Origin: an uncultured bacterium
GTDB taxonomy: Bacteria > Bacteroidota > Bacteroidia > Bacteroidales > Paludibacteraceae
Length of the DNA stretch: 7,065 bases
NCBI GenBank assembly: GCA_946183755.1
Contig: CAMHCZ010000097.1
Span: forward strand, 1-7,065
Direction of reading: 5' to 3'
The notes beneath the pieces are model-generated. The model was not told the origin of the DNA. It did no database searches and saw only the letters and a program-made list of their open reading frames with translations. The first letter of the stretch is position 1; each line of letters opens with the position of its first letter. A program made the position numbers and the translations under genes. Positions 5,657 through 7,065 of the stretch are shown here, one piece after another.

Positions 5657-7065
5657 ATGAAAAATAAACTCCGCAGTTCAGTCTGCACAGAAGGCCGCCG
5701 CATGGCAGGAGCACGTGCTCTTTGGGTAGCCAACGGCATGAAAAGAGAACAGTTTGGCAAGCCAATCATTGCCATTGTAAACTCATTTACACAATTCGTC
5801 CCTGGTCACACTCATCTTCATGAGATCGGACAGATTGTCAAGGCTGAAATCGAGAAGCTTGGCTGCTACGCTGCCGAGTTTAACACCATAGCCGTTGACG
5901 ATGGCATCGCCATGGGACATGACGGTATGCTCTATTCACTGCCATCACGCGACGTCATTGCCGACTCTGTAGAGTACATGATCAATGCCCACAAGGCTGA
6001 CGCCATGGTGTGCATATCTAACTGCGACAAGGTTACTCCTGGTATGCTCATGGCTGCCATGCGCCTTAACATCCCTGCTGTATTCGTCAGCGGCGGACCA
6101 ATGGAAGCCGGCAAGGTGAACGGCGAGAACGCCGATCTCATCACAGCCATGATCAAGGGCGGTGACCCAACAGTGAGCGACGAGGAGCTTGACATCGTAG
6201 AGCACTCAGCCTGCCCTGGATGCGGCGCATGCTCCGGCATGTTCACAGCCAACTCCATGAACTCGCTGACCGAGGCTATCGGACTGTCGCTGCCAGGCAA
6301 CGGCTCGATACTCGCGACACACGTCAACCGTATTCAGCTGTTCAAGGACGCAGCCAAGCTTATCGTCAAGAATGCACTGGCTTACTATGAGGACGGCGAC
6401 GACTCTGTACTGCCACGCTCTATAGCAACACGTCAGGCATTCCTCAACGCCATGACTCTCGACATCGCCATGGGAGCCTCAACCAACACCGTGCTGCACC
6501 TTCTGGCTGTAGCACAGGAGGCTGAAGTGAACTTCACAATGTCCGACATCGACGCACTGAGCCGCAAGGTTCCTTTCCTCTGCAAGCTGGCACCTAACTG
6601 GCAGAAGTACAGCATACAGGAGGAGAATCGTGCAGGCGGTATCCTCGGAATCTTGGGCGAGCTGGCAAAGGGCAATCTGCTCGACCTTTCGTGCAAGCGC
6701 GTGAACGGCGCGACATTGGGTGAAGATATAGAGAAATACTCTATCCTCAAGGACAACATCGACCCTGAAGCAGACCGCATATATCACTCTGCACCTGGAG
6801 GAAAGTTCTCGACTAAGATGGGAAGCCAGGACACAAAGTGGGAAAGCCTCGACACCGACCGTGTGAACGGATGTATCCGCGACATCGAGCACGCCTACAC
6901 CAAGGACGGCGGTATGGCTGTATTGTTTGGTAACATCGCACAGGACGGCTGTGTAGTCAAGACTGCCGGCGTTGCACCTGAGCTCTGGCATTTCGAAGGT
7001 CCTGCTGTCGTATTCGACTCACAGGAGGATGCTTGCGAAGGCATACTTGGCGGCAAGGTCAAGAA
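5657..7065 (+). CDS. ilvD: Dihydroxy-acid dehydratase, 3' end beyond the window
   Basis: Iron-sulfur enzyme of the IlvD/Edd family that dehydrates 2,3-dihydroxy-isovalerate and its methylvalerate analogue to the 2-keto acids, the penultimate step of valine and isoleucine synthesis. The window holds 469 complete codons; E. coli IlvD has 616, so roughly the last quarter is missing because of the window edge, not a mutation. Visible motifs: TEGRRMAGARALW (11-23), NSFTQFVPGH (42-51), FNTIAVDDGIAMGH (75-88) with metal ligand D82, CISNCDKVTPGM (119-130) with cluster cysteine C123 and the lysine K125 that is carbamylated in relatives, and SACPGCGACSGMFTANSMN (184-202) with the second cysteine cluster. 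The sequence aligns closely with the E. coli type from memory. Start ATG 5657 follows the rfbD stop by 20 bases, with no promoter, leader peptide or attenuator visible between them, so expression from the rfb promoter is likely. Confidence 0.97.
   Translation, partial: MKNKLRSSVCTEGRRMAGARALWVANGMKREQFGKPIIAIVNSFTQFVPGHTHLHEIGQIVKAEIEKLGCYAAEFNTIAVDDGIAMGHDGMLYSLPSRDVIADSVEYMINAHKADAMVCISNCDKVTPGMLMAAMRLNIPAVFVSGGPMEAGKVNGENADLITAMIKGGDPTVSDEELDIVEHSACPGCGACSGMFTANSMNSLTEAIGLSLPGNGSILATHVNRIQLFKDAAKLIVKNALAYYEDGDDSVLPRSIATRQAFLNAMTLDIAMGASTNTVLHLLAVAQEAEVNFTMSDIDALSRKVPFLCKLAPNWQKYSIQEENRAGGILGILGELAKGNLLDLSCKRVNGATLGEDIEKYSILKDNIDPEADRIYHSAPGGKFSTKMGSQDTKWESLDTDRVNGCIRDIEHAYTKDGGMAVLFGNIAQDGCVVKTAGVAPELWHFEGPAVVFDSQEDACEGILGGKVK

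Noticed and set aside
1..7065. CRISPR array, tRNA or rRNA gene
   Set aside because: No regularly spaced direct repeats and no cloverleaf or rRNA-like sequence was seen on either strand.

Overview
The window looks like a chromosomal segment from a Bacteroidota bacterium, most likely order Bacteroidales and Prevotella-like. The evidence is two promoter elements of the Bacteroidota TAnnTTTG type (3268-3275 and 2607-2614), start codons without clear Shine-Dalgarno sequences, a compact rfbACD run, and an IlvD of the E. coli type. Genus-level placement is inference.

The left part (1 to about 3215) reads as accessory DNA and looks A/T-rich by eye. It opens with about 370 bases that hold no convincing gene but fold into a dense series of strong hairpins, including two mutually exclusive pairings that share one segment (150-160). 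I call this a candidate structured non-coding RNA. A 45-codon open reading frame (395-532) and a strong intrinsic terminator (546-584) follow. Next comes a closely spaced gene pair: a protein with two N-terminal membrane helices and a soluble C-terminal domain (608-1735), and a protein with features of the uracil-DNA glycosylase superfamily (1745-2527). The pair has the look of a membrane-effector plus nucleic-acid-enzyme cassette, but its function is unknown. A REP-associated tyrosine transposase (RAYT, 2634-3215) closes the region. It has its own promoter, a hairpin covering its start codon, and a 30-bp palindrome embedded in frame in its coding sequence.

The right part (3268 to the end) is conserved metabolic DNA. 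A TAnnTTTG promoter drives rfbA, rfbC and rfbD, three of the four dTDP-L-rhamnose enzymes. RfbA makes dTDP-glucose, RfbC epimerises the 4-keto-6-deoxy intermediate, and RfbD reduces it to dTDP-rhamnose for surface polysaccharide. The second-step dehydratase, rfbB, is not in the window. After 20 bases ilvD begins on the same strand. It encodes dihydroxy-acid dehydratase for valine and isoleucine synthesis and runs off the right edge. Spacing of 17, 0 and 20 bases suggests that rfbACD and ilvD may be co-transcribed.

Most worth a second look are the structured RNA with its small ORF, the uncharacterised membrane/UDG-like pair, and the palindrome inside the transposase gene.
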